A stretch of 64,000 nucleotides of DNA from Candidatus Enterococcus leclercqii (GCF_009933135.1 NZ_MAEH01000016.1:1-64000), one strand, 5' to 3'; shown: positions 53,337-62,628, counted from the first letter of the stretch. The notes: a model not told the origin generated them from the sequence alone. Program-made: numbers and translations.

Positions 53337-53338
53337 AT

Positions 53339-53737
53339 TCAATCCACCTCCATAATTTTGATATATATACCAGGTAGTTTTGAATAAAACTTTTCAACCA
53401 CCATGCTTACAATTAATTTGTCATCTGACCAAAAGCCTAGATCTGTGCAACAATCTAATAATAATTTTTGCAAATTATCTACATCTGGCTTAGTTGCTTT
53501 CCATTCCCCATCCTTATGCTTACCTGACAAGGGGAAACACCACTTGGCAATCAATCGAACAGGTCCAGTGAATTTTTTCTCTGGTGTGTTCGGCCCCAAA
53601 TGTGCAGTCAACTTAGCTCGCGCTGCTACTAAATCCGGTGGCTCATAAAATATCGGCTTCCCATTTTTGACAGTGATTTGCTTTTGCTGGTGAGTAGTAG
53701 TTGGCACCTTAGCCATTGGCATGAAAAATTCAATCAT
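53339..53737 (-). CDS. rusA: RusA-family Holliday junction resolvase
   Basis: A 132-residue endonuclease that resolves Holliday junctions during phage replication and packaging. The conserved acidic residues are in KPDVDNLQKLLLDCC (about 85-99) and WSDDKLIV (about 103-110). The start directly follows the TAG of the preceding 57-residue gene. Its stop is 3 bases from the HNH-gene start. Confidence 0.9.
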   Translation of the reverse strand: MIEFFMPMAKVPTTTHQQKQITVKNGKPIFYEPPDLVAARAKLTAHLGPNTPEKKFTGPVRLIAKWCFPLSGKHKDGEWKATKPDVDNLQKLLLDCCTDLGFWSDDKLIVSMVVEKFYSKLPGIYIKIMEVD

Positions 53738-53911
53738 CTATCTAGCCTCCTTAGGCTTAATGCCGTTTCGTTCCATTTCCCGACTGATTTCCTCTTCAAT
53801 TTGGCGAAGGACCGTCTTTTCTCGATGGACATCTTTCGGATCAGCATTGGGACGTTGAATATAATATTGGAGAGCATGTTTGATAATTTGTTTTCTGGTA
53901 TATGGTGACAT
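53738..53911 (-). CDS. Small basic phage protein upstream of rusA
   Basis: A 57-residue protein (MSPYTRKQIIKHALQYYIQR, ending KPKEAR) from ATG 53909-53911, with AAAGGAGTTG upstream. A longer overlapping frame in another phase (53734-54003) has no ribosome site and is rejected in favour of this one. It is highly charged and helical; function unknown. Confidence 0.7.
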   Translation of the reverse strand: MSPYTRKQIIKHALQYYIQRPNADPKDVHREKTVLRQIEEEISREMERNGIKPKEAR

Positions 53912-53939
53912 AAAATCAACTCCTTTAAATTAGTGATTT

Positions 53940-54035
53940 CTATTTTTCTTTTCGTTCTGCCTCCTTGCCGATGAAAAAGCCAAGCATCAATGTCATTATC
54001 CAAAATACAAATCCAACGATGATTTTGATAATCAT
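53940..54035 (-). CDS. 31-residue single-helix membrane peptide
   Basis: A short gene (MIIKIIVGFVFWIMTLMLGF, then a basic, charged tail) with a strong AGGAGG site six bases before the ATG. One membrane helix. Small peptides of this kind are common in early phage operons; function unknown. Confidence 0.6.
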   Translation of the reverse strand: MIIKIIVGFVFWIMTLMLGFFIGKEAERKEK

Positions 54036-54073
54036 TTCAATCCTCCTAGTTGTCTAATTTGGTGGTTAGCGGA

Positions 54074-54310
54074 CTAATTATATAAATCAATCTCGGCACC
54101 ATTTTCAACCTCAAAAAGCGAGATAGTTGCACCGTAATTTGCCTCTGTTAAAAAGATTTCTGTTTCTTCGTTTATCTCTACTTCCCAATCAGGATAGTTC
54201 TCCTTCCGAATTTCACCCATTTTTTCAATAGCTTTCTGTTTATCATCAAAGCGCCACACTCTCAAAACTGTGTATGCAGGCATATCTTCAAAAACTAAAT
54301 ATGTTTTCAT
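54074..54310 (-). CDS. Small hypothetical phage protein
   Basis: A 78-residue acidic protein (MKTYLVFEDMPAYTVLRVW). GGAGAAATATC precedes the ATG. No domain recognised. Part of the small-gene run between primase and rusA. Confidence 0.65.
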   Translation of the reverse strand: MKTYLVFEDMPAYTVLRVWRFDDKQKAIEKMGEIRKENYPDWEVEINEETEIFLTEANYGATISLFEVENGAEIDLYN

Positions 54311-54373
54311 GATATTTCTCCTTCCAAGTCAGTTAATTCCGTCAATGACGGTATTTTATTGGTGGTTAGTGGA

Positions 54374-54613
54374 CTAAACTATTTCACTGCTTATTCCGAG
54401 GACAACATATCCACCCTTTTGCTGATAGTCCGTTATAAACGTAATTCTAGTTTTGAATGAGTCACCTGTGTAAACACTATTTTCGTCGATTTCTTCTAAC
54501 ATGATAATATCTCCGACTTTAAAGTTGCGGTCATTTTTCCTAATTTCAAAACGTTTTTTACCTTGAATTACAGGCTCAAAAAATTCCTGCCTAATTTTTA
54601 GTTTGTGTTCCAT
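54374..54613 (-). CDS. ASCH/DUF3850-like RNA-binding domain protein
   Basis: A 79-residue protein with the DUF3850/ASCH pattern: HKLKIRQEFFEPVIQGKKRFEIRKNDR region (as separate blocks HKLKI, F-x-x-V-x-x-G-K-K, FEIRKNDR), then FKVGDIIMLEE and GYVVLGI. ASCH domains bind RNA or nucleotides. The role in phages is unknown. Confidence 0.82.
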   Translation of the reverse strand: MEHKLKIRQEFFEPVIQGKKRFEIRKNDRNFKVGDIIMLEEIDENSVYTGDSFKTRITFITDYQQKGGYVVLGISSEIV

Positions 54614-54631
54614 TGCATTTTCTTCCTTCCG

Positions 54632-54811
54632 TTAATTCCGTCTTTTAAGGCTCTTTGTAAGTTTTGTACCAATAACTTTGTTTAAAGAATTATTTTCTGC
54701 AAAGAAGCCTTTTAGTGCTGGATTCTTTTTCATGATAGCCTGATTTCTAGTTGTCTCGTTTTTGAGTAAAGTCGATAAATATTTTGCTTCTTTTTCTGTT
54801 AAATCTATCAT
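54632..54811 (-). CDS. Small basic phage protein
   Basis: A 59-residue lysine-rich protein (MIDLTEKEAKYLSTLLKN) from ATG 54809-54811, with AAAGGAG upstream at good spacing. No family recognised. It lies between two other small genes in the same orientation. Confidence 0.65.
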   Translation of the reverse strand: MIDLTEKEAKYLSTLLKNETTRNQAIMKKNPALKGFFAENNSLNKVIGTKLTKSLKRRN

Positions 54812-54835
54812 GTCGTTACTCCTTTAAATCCGTCA

Positions 54836-55147
54836 TTAGTAGACTGGTCTCTTTTCACATGGTTCATTAAAATTCTCTGCGTTCGTTTCCCAAAATTCAT
54901 TGACAGCTTTCTCATATTGTTCAGTATTATAAGAATAGTCTTCGCTATCTTTTGGCAGATGAATTAAATTGTTATTGTAATAAATGGCGGCAGAAAGCTT
55001 ATTGTATAATGGTTCATGGTCAAGCCACGACTTACCAATTTCCATAATTGTGACTGTTGGTCCCGTACTTAATCCACTCAGAACTCTAATCTTTTGAGAC
55101 ATCATTTGTAATTCCCATGCTCTAATTTTTTCAGCTTTTGTGGCCAC
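54836..55147 (-). CDS. Hypothetical phage protein
   Basis: A 103-residue protein (MATKAEKIRAWELQMMSQK) starting at a GTG, with AGGAGG upstream. No domain recognised; the C-terminus is polar. Confidence 0.65.
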   Translation of the reverse strand: MATKAEKIRAWELQMMSQKIRVLSGLSTGPTVTIMEIGKSWLDHEPLYNKLSAAIYYNNNLIHLPKDSEDYSYNTEQYEKAVNEFWETNAENFNEPCEKRPVY

Positions 55148-55187
55148 TGATTTTTCCTCCTAGTTGGTAATATCTGTCTTTGGTGGA

Positions 55188-55304
55188 TTAACCATAGTTA
55201 GCTAAAATATTCAGCAGATGCATCCAAAACTCCTGCAATTCCGGGAAATGGTTGTTTAACCAGAAAAGAATTTTCCGAAGCACCTCAATCGTCTCCTGAT
55301 TCAT
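55188..55304 (-). CDS. 38-residue aromatic-rich phage peptide
   Basis: A short gene (MNQETIEVLRKILFWLNNHF) with GGGAGG before the ATG. The start lies inside the end of the 65-residue zinc-ribbon gene, so it is probably coupled to it. Function unknown. Confidence 0.55.
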   Translation of the reverse strand: MNQETIEVLRKILFWLNNHFPELQEFWMHLLNILANYG

Positions 55305-55482
55305 CCGCTTCCTCCCTCACATCAACGTGAACTTTCCAGCCACACTTGCACCAGCGATCAAAAGTAAAGTCATCAATAATGAGTCCACCTTCACCATTTC
55401 CAATGAAGCTATTCCCACATTCGGGACATTTGATATATTTTTCGTTCAGTTCAATGCATTTTGACATTAACAACTTATCCAC
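55285..55482 (-). CDS. Small zinc-ribbon-like phage protein
   Basis: A 65-residue acidic protein with CPEC (about 19-22) and CKC (about 45-47), a possible zinc site. The start may be the ATG five codons in (MSKCIELNEKY), which has GAGGTGG upstream. Function unknown. Confidence 0.65.
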   Translation of the reverse strand: MDKLLMSKCIELNEKYIKCPECGNSFIGNGEGGLIIDDFTFDRWCKCGWKVHVDVREEADESGDD

Positions 55483-55712
55483 CTCATTTGCGTTATTTTA
55501 TACTGGTATAGTCCTATTTCTTTTTCTCTTTCAATATCCAAATTCGTCATGCTGTAACCATTTGTCAATATCTATCCCCCAAGGGGAGATATTGACAAGG
55601 TTAGCAGACAGCGGTGTGACAGTGTTTTCTAGCTGTAAATAGCCAGTAAAGTTTTACTAGAATGTGACGTAATGAATGTTTTGTAAACAGCAAGTAAAGT
55701 TTTACTAGCCTT
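55483..55712. repeat. Intergenic repeats: duplicated near-palindrome and inverted repeat
   Basis: A 16-bp sequence AGTAAAGTTTTACTAG, nearly palindromic, occurs twice (55645-55660 and 55693-55708), 48 bases apart. Closer to the small genes lies an inverted repeat GTCAATATC...GATATTGAC (55567-55599). Placement just after the primase-helicase gene fits operator sites or a phage replication origin. No gene is present here. Confidence 0.6.
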
Positions 55713-57944
55713 TTACGATTCATCTTGATCTTTTTTTTGAACATATCCTTCTGATGTTTCGAACAAATCATGTTTTTTTACTTTGTTGTACACAGTCTGA
55801 CGTGATACATTTAAATACTCTGCCAACTCATTTACTTCAATCGGTCCTCCATCAAAAGACAAAGCGCTAAAAGCAGTTTCTAATTCTTGCTTACTTTTTT
55901 CACTTCGACTGACATTGGCTTTCTTGGTCCCCTTTTTCCATTTCTCCCTTGGCTCTTCCTCAAGAGAAATATCTTTCAAACTATCATCCAAGACATGGAC
56001 TGGGTACTTGAACCAAGCATTGATGGGGTCAAACTTTGGAAATTCTCGCAAAGTCCCTTCTATCCGCCAGGCCGTAGCTTGTCGAACAGCACGGATTGCA
56101 TTTTGCCGGCTTTCTTCTATTAAAGATAAAAGCGGCTGAGACTGAATAGCAGCCATTAAATGATGCCCCATTTGTTTAGGACTATAACGATCATCTTGCC
56201 CGATGTTGTCATATCCCGGATTATATTTGTTGATGGCATCCGCATAGACCTTGCATACTGCCTCATTTTCCAATGCTATATAACGATCTTCGGTGACTGG
56301 TAATTCAATCAAGTCCAAAATGGCATCGGGATCCCGTGCAAAAACTCCGGAACCAGAAGAACGGTCAATTGAATTTTTTCCACCTTGGCTGCCTTTCGAA
56401 TGATGGTGACAATAAATCACTGCACAGCCCAGTTCGGTGGCGATCTTATCAAACTGGTTCGTAAAGTTCGCCATCTCATGGGCACTGTTTTCGTCACCCG
56501 TCAGAACCTTGTAAATCGGGTCAATAATTACTGCCATATAATTAGACTTCTGGGCCCGACGGATTAATTTAGGAGCCAACTTATCCATTGGAGAAGTTTT
56601 CCCACGAAGATTCCAAATATCAATATTTCCGACATTCGTATGGTTCGTACCCAGACAATTATAAATATCAACAAAGCGCATTTTGGCGGAACGCTCATCT
56701 AACTCTAAATTGACATAAAGAACTTTACCCTGAGCGCAGTCAAAACCAAACCATTGCTTACCTTCTGCAATTGCTATGGCTAGTTGAATCAAAGAAAAAG
56801 ATTTCCCGGCTTTTGATGGCCCAGCGATTAACATCTTATGGCCTTGGCGCAACATACCTTTTATCAGTTCGGGTGCCAATTCAATTTCTTGATCAAATAA
56901 ATTTTCCAAACTTTCGGGATCCGGCAAATCATCATTGACGCTCTCAATCCATTCTTTCCATTCATCCCAAGTGGCTTTGCCGATATTCGTATCAATGATG
57001 AATTGTTTTTTGTTCCCACGAGTAATCCCCGGCATTCGGCTTAAACGGGAAGGATTTCGGTTCTGATTATCAATACTTAGGCCATTCTTTTTGCAGACAT
57101 CGTAAAGATAATCCACTCTCTTGCGGTATTCGGTGTAATCAGAAGCATCTACCTTAACGATTGCATGGATGGATTTTCCCCCGCTGTACAAAAGAGCGGT
57201 AATTGGTAATTCCAGTTCCCGCATGATGGCATTTTGTTTTTCAATGCCCATGTTATCCGATTCAACTAAGGCATAGCGAAATTCGGTAACATTATCGTTT
57301 TTTACTCCCTTGCCATCTAAGGGATTGAACCGAATCCAGGCTCCAGCTTCCGAATTGTAATCACCTAACACAGCACCAATATCATCACCACAATGATTCA
57401 AAGCCTCAATTAATTGGCCGGCTGTTCGGTCATAGGCACCCTTATTAGATGGCTTCCACTTCCCATCTTCATCTTGCCAAGATTCCATGTTATAAGCCAC
57501 GGTTTCAGATGGTTCAAATAATGTTTCTAGGTAGCGAATAATTTGACGAGCCGGTTCCCATCTTGTGGGTTCATGAATTTCTTGACCTTCTAGCCAGTTT
57601 TTATCGACAATGACGAGCTCATCACGTTGAACCGTATCGTTCCAGTCTAATTCGTAACCGCCACCTTCATTTTTATAAGGAGAAACCCAGCCGCTATCTT
57701 TTGCCAACTGGGTAATGGTAGCTCCTGTTACTGGTTGATTGGTTCCTTCAAAGCTATCCCATTTTTTGAAACATTCTCCGCTGTGGTAACGTTCAGGATC
57801 GGACTGGCTCCAACTATCCCAGTCTGCCGCTGTGTAACCTTCGTGTTTTAAAGCCATGCCGACATTGACCCATTCCTGATAACTAAGTCCAGCTGGATTC
57901 ACATATTCCAATAATTCATTTAAATCAACTTTATTTTCACTCAT
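55713..57944 (-). CDS. Phage primase-helicase / RepA-like ATPase
   Basis: About 743 residues from ATG 57942-57944, which overlaps the TGA of the preceding gene (ATGA). Residues about 8-85 are a PriCT_2-type domain (LSYQEWVNVGMALKHEG). Residues about 130-330 look like a primase-related domain (GKSIHAIVKVDASDY). Residues about 360-570 are a RecA/RepA-type ATPase with Walker A AGPSKAGKSFSL and Walker B YMAVIIDPIYKVLTG. A C-terminal helix-turn-helix (VNELAEYLNVSRQTVYNKVK) ends it. It probably starts and drives phage DNA replication. Confidence 0.85.
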   Translation of the reverse strand: MSENKVDLNELLEYVNPAGLSYQEWVNVGMALKHEGYTAADWDSWSQSDPERYHSGECFKKWDSFEGTNQPVTGATITQLAKDSGWVSPYKNEGGGYELDWNDTVQRDELVIVDKNWLEGQEIHEPTRWEPARQIIRYLETLFEPSETVAYNMESWQDEDGKWKPSNKGAYDRTAGQLIEALNHCGDDIGAVLGDYNSEAGAWIRFNPLDGKGVKNDNVTEFRYALVESDNMGIEKQNAIMRELELPITALLYSGGKSIHAIVKVDASDYTEYRKRVDYLYDVCKKNGLSIDNQNRNPSRLSRMPGITRGNKKQFIIDTNIGKATWDEWKEWIESVNDDLPDPESLENLFDQEIELAPELIKGMLRQGHKMLIAGPSKAGKSFSLIQLAIAIAEGKQWFGFDCAQGKVLYVNLELDERSAKMRFVDIYNCLGTNHTNVGNIDIWNLRGKTSPMDKLAPKLIRRAQKSNYMAVIIDPIYKVLTGDENSAHEMANFTNQFDKIATELGCAVIYCHHHSKGSQGGKNSIDRSSGSGVFARDPDAILDLIELPVTEDRYIALENEAVCKVYADAINKYNPGYDNIGQDDRYSPKQMGHHLMAAIQSQPLLSLIEESRQNAIRAVRQATAWRIEGTLREFPKFDPINAWFKYPVHVLDDSLKDISLEEEPREKWKKGTKKANVSRSEKSKQELETAFSALSFDGGPIEVNELAEYLNVSRQTVYNKVKKHDLFETSEGYVQKKDQDES

Positions 57945-58126
57945 AGCTTCACCAGTTTCTTCGCATACGGATTCCAGCGAAAACATTCCCTAGTCCGAAT
58001 ATTGATCACTAACTTTGTTCCACAAATTGCTATTGCTGAAAAATGTTCGCTATCAATCTGACGATATTTCCGCAATCCTTGATAGCCGAATTTTTCCACG
58101 ATCAAACGGATTTTCTTTTTTGGCAT
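57941..58126 (-). CDS. Small basic phage protein upstream of the primase
   Basis: A 61-residue lysine/arginine-rich protein (MPKKKIRLIVEKFGYQGLRK) with GGAGGG before the ATG. It lies between helicase and primase and overlaps the latter's start. Function unknown; DNA binding is plausible from charge. Confidence 0.65.
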   Translation of the reverse strand: MPKKKIRLIVEKFGYQGLRKYRQIDSEHFSAIAICGTKLVINIRTRECFRWNPYAKKLVKL

Positions 58127-58129
58127 TTG

Positions 58130-59722
58130 CTATCCCTCCGGTACATACGTAGAAGGAATAACACCTGCAGGAGTTCGCCAGCCACTCGCAGCAATTCGAC
58201 TAATCATTGAACGGGCACTTTCAAACGTCCAAGTTCCAACTCGTTTGAAACCACGTTGTTCAAGCTGTCTAATTTGTCGAGGAGTAGCCAGGCCAGCATT
58301 CTTTCGCTTATTCAAGCGTTCTAGCATCAGGCTAGCTTTTCCCGCATTATCAATTTGATCAGGTAGAATTCCCAGTTTTTCTAAAGCTTTTACCTGTTGG
58401 TCAGAAGGTGGAGCCATTTCCCAACCGAAGGAAGGCACGTAGCTCGTAAGGTCTTCAGCTTGAATAGACATTTCAAATTGCAATGGATCTACTAATTTTT
58501 GTTTCCGACGACGCATTTCCGCCAATTGTTTAGCCAAGGCTTCTTCACGTTCGGCCACAACATCTTTTTCTGCTTGTACTTCTGCTTCTTCGAGATCAAG
58601 AGCGATTCCTTCTGCCCCAGCTTCCTCGATGTTTTCCGTCATCTTCTTGGCCACATCATCAGAGGTAGTAATCAAATGTGCCGGATGGCAAAGCTCATGG
58701 CGTTCGGTATGCCAGAGAAAATCTAGCAGTAAAAGTTCTTCTTTTCCGGGAGATAATCGAGTTCCCCGCCCTACCATTTGACTGTAAAGAGAGCGAACCT
58801 TTGTCGGTCTGAGAACTACGATGCAATCAACTGCCGGGCTGTCCCATCCTTCCGTTAAGAGCATTGAATTACAGAGCACGTTGTACTTGTCGTTTTCGAA
58901 GTCTTCTAGGATTTCCGCCCGGTCCTTAGATTCACCATTGACTTCCGCAGCACGAAATCCTCGGTCGTTCAAAATATCTCGAAACTTCTTAGACGTTTTG
59001 ACTAATGGCAAGAAAACAACTGTCTTCCTGTTTTTACAGTGCTTTGCCATTTCATCAGCTATCTGATAAAGATACGGGTCTAGTGCAGTACCTAAATCCT
59101 TGGTGGAGAAATCTCCAGCTTGTTGCTTCACGGCTGAGAGGTCTAATTTAAGAGGAATCGTCAGAGCTTTAATTGGGGAAAGAAAGCCTTCTTTGATGGC
59201 CTTAGGTAACGTGTACTCGTAGGCCAAGGATTCAAAGTATGTTCCTAGGTTTTGCATGTCCCCTCTATCAGGAGTTGCGGTAACACCAAGAACATTTGAT
59301 TGTTCGAAATGCTGTAACACTCGCTGGTAGCCATCACTGATAACATGGTGAGCTTCATCGACTACAATCGTGTCAAAATAATCGGGAGGAAACTGGCTAA
59401 GCCGTTTCTCCCGTTGCATGGTCTGTACGGATCCAACGACTACCCGGAAGAAACTTCCGACGCTAGTCTGTTCCGCTTTTTCGGTTGCTGTTTTAAGTCC
59501 AGTCGACTTTTCTAGTTTATCGGAAGCCTGGTCAAGCAATTCACCGCGGTGGGCCAGGACGAGCACACGCTCGCCCAATTTCACCCGATCCTCGATGACC
59601 TTACTGAATACGATTGTCTTCCCGCAGCCGGTAGGGAGGACTAAGAGCGTTCGTTTCTTCCCAGCTTCCCATTCCTGTTGGATGGCAGTTCGTGCTTCCT
59701 GTTGGTAAGATCGAAGTTTCAT
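58130..59722 (-). CDS. DEAD/DEAH-box (SF2) helicase
   Basis: A 530-residue superfamily 2 helicase. Motif I is PTGCGKTIVFSKV (about 30-42), motif II VVDEAHHV (about 119-126), motif III GVTATPDRG, and motif VI QMVGRGTRLSPGK. The C-terminus has a helical region seen in phage replication helicases. AGGAGG precedes the ATG. It belongs to the replication operon of A118-like phages. Confidence 0.92.
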   Translation of the reverse strand: MKLRSYQQEARTAIQQEWEAGKKRTLLVLPTGCGKTIVFSKVIEDRVKLGERVLVLAHRGELLDQASDKLEKSTGLKTATEKAEQTSVGSFFRVVVGSVQTMQREKRLSQFPPDYFDTIVVDEAHHVISDGYQRVLQHFEQSNVLGVTATPDRGDMQNLGTYFESLAYEYTLPKAIKEGFLSPIKALTIPLKLDLSAVKQQAGDFSTKDLGTALDPYLYQIADEMAKHCKNRKTVVFLPLVKTSKKFRDILNDRGFRAAEVNGESKDRAEILEDFENDKYNVLCNSMLLTEGWDSPAVDCIVVLRPTKVRSLYSQMVGRGTRLSPGKEELLLLDFLWHTERHELCHPAHLITTSDDVAKKMTENIEEAGAEGIALDLEEAEVQAEKDVVAEREEALAKQLAEMRRRKQKLVDPLQFEMSIQAEDLTSYVPSFGWEMAPPSDQQVKALEKLGILPDQIDNAGKASLMLERLNKRKNAGLATPRQIRQLEQRGFKRVGTWTFESARSMISRIAASGWRTPAGVIPSTYVPEG

Positions 59723-59730
59723 AGTGCCTC

Positions 59731-60477
59731 CTATGCAATAATCGTAATCCGGCCAGATTCAATTTCTTCAGCCAACTGATCCTTGAGATACTCACGGATA
59801 TTCACAATTGCCTGATTTCGCCAAGCACCACCATCTGCTTCGAAGATGGCACCACGAGGACCGTCTTTCATCCGGAAAATGAACTGACTCTCAGGTTGTT
59901 CAACTTCCAGGAACGTTCGATACGGAGCTAAGTCGACTGGATTAGGTACTCGTACATCCGCTTTCGTTGCAATGCCTTGATTGATGGTAACTGCTTGGCT
60001 CACACCATCGTCACCAGTTTGGCGGATATTATCCTCGGATACATTTCCCACTACTTGTAGCAAGATAGCTCGGTGATCGTTTGGCACAAACTTCGATTGC
60101 AGGGCAATATTGAAAGATTCCATGTCGTGGAAATAGCCGAAGCCAAAATCTGGAACAATAGCTTGTGCGACAGCCAAGGATTCCCGGTTGCCATCAATTT
60201 CAAGTGGTCCTCTTAGATAAACAGTCGTTTCATTTTTGATATGAACCAGCAGCGACGTATCTTTCCGCTCAATACCTGATTTGATGTAATTCACAAATCC
60301 AGACAGGGTATTGATTTCAAGAGCTGATTTTGCGACGATAGCTCGTTCTCGAATTTCCGACACATTTCCCTCTTGGTCTACGCCAAAAATACGACCGTCA
60401 TCTAGTTCTACAATACGTTCATCGGGACGTACCCCTAATGCTGCCAATCTATCAATTGCTGCTACTGTTAAATCCAT
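59731..60477 (-). CDS. DUF2303 (YfdQ-like) phage protein
   Basis: A 248-residue protein. The conserved C-terminal blocks FLEVEQPESQFIFRMKDG and FEADGGAWRNQAI are those of DUF2303/YfdQ, found in prophages of many bacteria next to recombination and replication genes. Biochemical function unknown. Confidence 0.82.
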   Translation of the reverse strand: MDLTVAAIDRLAALGVRPDERIVELDDGRIFGVDQEGNVSEIRERAIVAKSALEINTLSGFVNYIKSGIERKDTSLLVHIKNETTVYLRGPLEIDGNRESLAVAQAIVPDFGFGYFHDMESFNIALQSKFVPNDHRAILLQVVGNVSEDNIRQTGDDGVSQAVTINQGIATKADVRVPNPVDLAPYRTFLEVEQPESQFIFRMKDGPRGAIFEADGGAWRNQAIVNIREYLKDQLAEEIESGRITIIA

Positions 60478-60482
60478 CTAAA

Positions 60483-60911
60483 TCATCCTCTCTTTTGTTG
60501 TAAATCAATAATTTGTTTTTGCTTTGCTTGCTCTTTTTCGATCACATCAATCGGTACCCCGACATCGGTTTTTACTTCGCCATCCACGGGATCAATAAAT
60601 GTTTGACCAGGTACGGTAGATTTCAACTCATGAGCTTCCACTTTGCCTGTTGCTAGATCCTTACCGGTCAATACAGTGGTTGAGACACCTTCTACAGGTG
60701 CAACCTTGACTGAGAAATCACTCGATACGGTTACAACTTGGCGGTTCTCGTCTGGCTTGAATTCAAGTTTGATTGTTACGCCGCGTTTGGCCGTTGCTGG
60801 TGTATTCGGATCATGAATATTGGCAAATACTTTTTCGAGTTCGCCATTCAGTTTTTCCTGAATGGCGCCGTTCGCTAATTCTGAGAGCTGCAAGTCAATT
60901 TCTTTTGTCAT
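60483..60911 (-). CDS. Conserved phage protein of the replication operon
   Basis: A 142-residue protein (MTKEIDLQLSELANGAIQEK). Similar proteins in enterococcal and listerial phages are sometimes labelled replication terminator protein, but nothing in the sequence supports that function. GGGGGACGG precedes the ATG. It ends five bases before the DUF2303 gene. Confidence 0.72.
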   Translation of the reverse strand: MTKEIDLQLSELANGAIQEKLNGELEKVFANIHDPNTPATAKRGVTIKLEFKPDENRQVVTVSSDFSVKVAPVEGVSTTVLTGKDLATGKVEAHELKSTVPGQTFIDPVDGEVKTDVGVPIDVIEKEQAKQKQIIDLQQKRG

Positions 60912-60923
60912 GAATCCGTCCCC

Positions 60924-61520
60924 CTAAAATGCCCCTGGTGTGTAATTACCTGGTTGTTGTGGAGCTTGATTGAAACCAGTTTGTGGTTGATTTTGCATTG
61001 GCTGTTGTGGGTAAGTTGGTTGTTGTGGCACTGTCTGTTGATAATTTGGTTGTGCCACTGGTTGACCAAGCTGTTGAACAATCGTTGGCGTTTCCTTATC
61101 TGCATAGTAAGAAGAATCGCTTGGGTAAAAACGATCTACTTCGTTGTATAAATTATCTTTATAGGTTCGGTTCTTAATCTTCACAGCCCCTCTTGCCCCT
61201 ACTACGTTATTCCAGTTCATCTTCAATGGTTCGCCTTTGCGCTTTTGACCAATTGCAGAAAAGAACGCAGATAGTAAGCCTTCCGTAGAAGAGTGCAAAT
61301 AAAGATTATTTACAACTGTTGCTTCTCCTTTATCCGTTGTGATTTTCAGTGTAATCTTAGCCATGTTGCAGGCAGATAATTTTGAACTTGGCCCAGGAGT
61401 ATAGCGAGCACGTTCGAATTTATCTACTGTGAAAATATAATCTCCTGGTTCTAGTACGATTGGTTCTGTACTGTCTTGTTGAATTACGTCATCCCATCCA
61501 AATTCATGATCTTGATACAT
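60924..61520 (-). CDS. DUF669 phage protein, candidate single-strand DNA-binding partner
   Basis: A 198-residue protein with the DUF669 N-terminal beta-rich fold (FGWDDVIQQ, EPGDYIFTVDKFER) and a glutamine/proline-rich tail (about 140-198) that resembles SSB C-termini. It follows the Sak4-like ATPase gene, a usual DUF669 partner. Confidence 0.85.
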   Translation of the reverse strand: MYQDHEFGWDDVIQQDSTEPIVLEPGDYIFTVDKFERARYTPGPSSKLSACNMAKITLKITTDKGEATVVNNLYLHSSTEGLLSAFFSAIGQKRKGEPLKMNWNNVVGARGAVKIKNRTYKDNLYNEVDRFYPSDSSYYADKETPTIVQQLGQPVAQPNYQQTVPQQPTYPQQPMQNQPQTGFNQAPQQPGNYTPGAF

Positions 61521-61539
61521 ATAAAATTCCTCCTATTAT

Positions 61540-62628
61540 TTAAAATGCTTGTTTACTACGATTTTCTTGAATCATGGCAAAGACTTGCGGCCATGCTCCT
61601 ACTAAAACACCATTGATATAGCCTTCTTCATAATTAGCAATCGGTGTTCCAACGGCGTAATACCCTTTTGATTCAGTTGCCATTTGAATCTCAGCAGGCA
61701 AAACATTATTTTGAATCATCAAATCTTTAAGAGCTTGAGGAATCCCCGTGTAGTCTACTGGATCAGGTGCAAAATTCGGCGTAGTATCTGGCTGGATAAC
61801 TGTTGGTTGCTCAGGTTGAACTGGCGTCGGAATTGTCGCTGGTGCTTCCGGTGTAGGCACAACTGGCTCTGGAACTACTGGTGCTGGTTGTGTAACTGGT
61901 TGTACGGGTGAAAAAATATGCGCTAAATGTGCAAAGTTCAAATCCATTTCATCAGGTAAATTAAACCGATTCTTCGCATCCCATGCTGGATGATGAGTGG
62001 TATAAATGACCCGTTTCCCACCTTGTCCTTTGAATTTAGTACCTTTATCGTCGGTCGCCACCGACATTGTTTTGTAATTACAAAACAGCACCATGTCCGC
62101 CCATTCCTTAACAAGGGCAGCAGTCTTTGCTGTGGTTTTATTTCCAAGTTTTAACTCCCAGCGGTCATACGCACCTAATTCATCTGGTTGCTCAAATTTC
62201 GTAATCTTCGCATGGGCAGTTAGTACCACGTTAATTCCCATTTCAATTAGGTCGGTAAGACGATTCAAAAATTTCCCAAACTCTTCTTCTAATTGGATAT
62301 AGCCCTCGCCATAGCCAAACTTTGTAATACTATCCTTATTCCCGCGGGAGCAGACAAATTCGGTTGCTAATCGTTCAGCCCAATCAATCGTATCCACCAC
62401 TAGGGTTTTACAAGGCATGGCTTGCTTAACAAATTCAATTTGTTGCAGTAGCATGGTCCAGCTACTAGGCTTATCAAGACGGGCAACATCCATGTTATTG
62501 GTACTACCTTCCGTATCAATAAAAAGTGGTTCTGGAAATTGCGCTGCCAAAGAGGACTTACCAATTCCTTCTGGACCATAGACCACTACTTTTTGTGCCT
62601 TCGCAATAGGACCTTTCGAAATATTCAT
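61540..62628 (-). CDS. Sak4-like AAA_24 ATPase (phage recombination)
   Basis: About 362 residues from ATG 62626-62628 (MNISKGPIAKAQK); the ATG overlaps the stop of the upstream gene (TAATG). Walker A is YGPEGIGKSSLA (about 17-28), Walker B TLVVDTIDWAERL (about 75). The RecA-like core ends near 240, then a proline-rich linker (repeats of P-V-V-P-E-P) and a small C-terminal domain follow. Sak4 proteins promote single-strand annealing. Confidence 0.85.
   Translation of the reverse strand: MNISKGPIAKAQKVVVYGPEGIGKSSLAAQFPEPLFIDTEGSTNNMDVARLDKPSSWTMLLQQIEFVKQAMPCKTLVVDTIDWAERLATEFVCSRGNKDSITKFGYGEGYIQLEEEFGKFLNRLTDLIEMGINVVLTAHAKITKFEQPDELGAYDRWELKLGNKTTAKTAALVKEWADMVLFCNYKTMSVATDDKGTKFKGQGGKRVIYTTHHPAWDAKNRFNLPDEMDLNFAHLAHIFSPVQPVTQPAPVVPEPVVPTPEAPATIPTPVQPEQPTVIQPDTTPNFAPDPVDYTGIPQALKDLMIQNNVLPAEIQMATESKGYYAVGTPIANYEEGYINGVLVGAWPQVFAMIQENRSKQAF

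Noticed and set aside
53734-54003. 89-codon minus-strand frame upstream of rusA
   Set aside because: No ribosome site. A different phase over the same bases (53738-53911) has AAAGGAG and a typical phage small protein.
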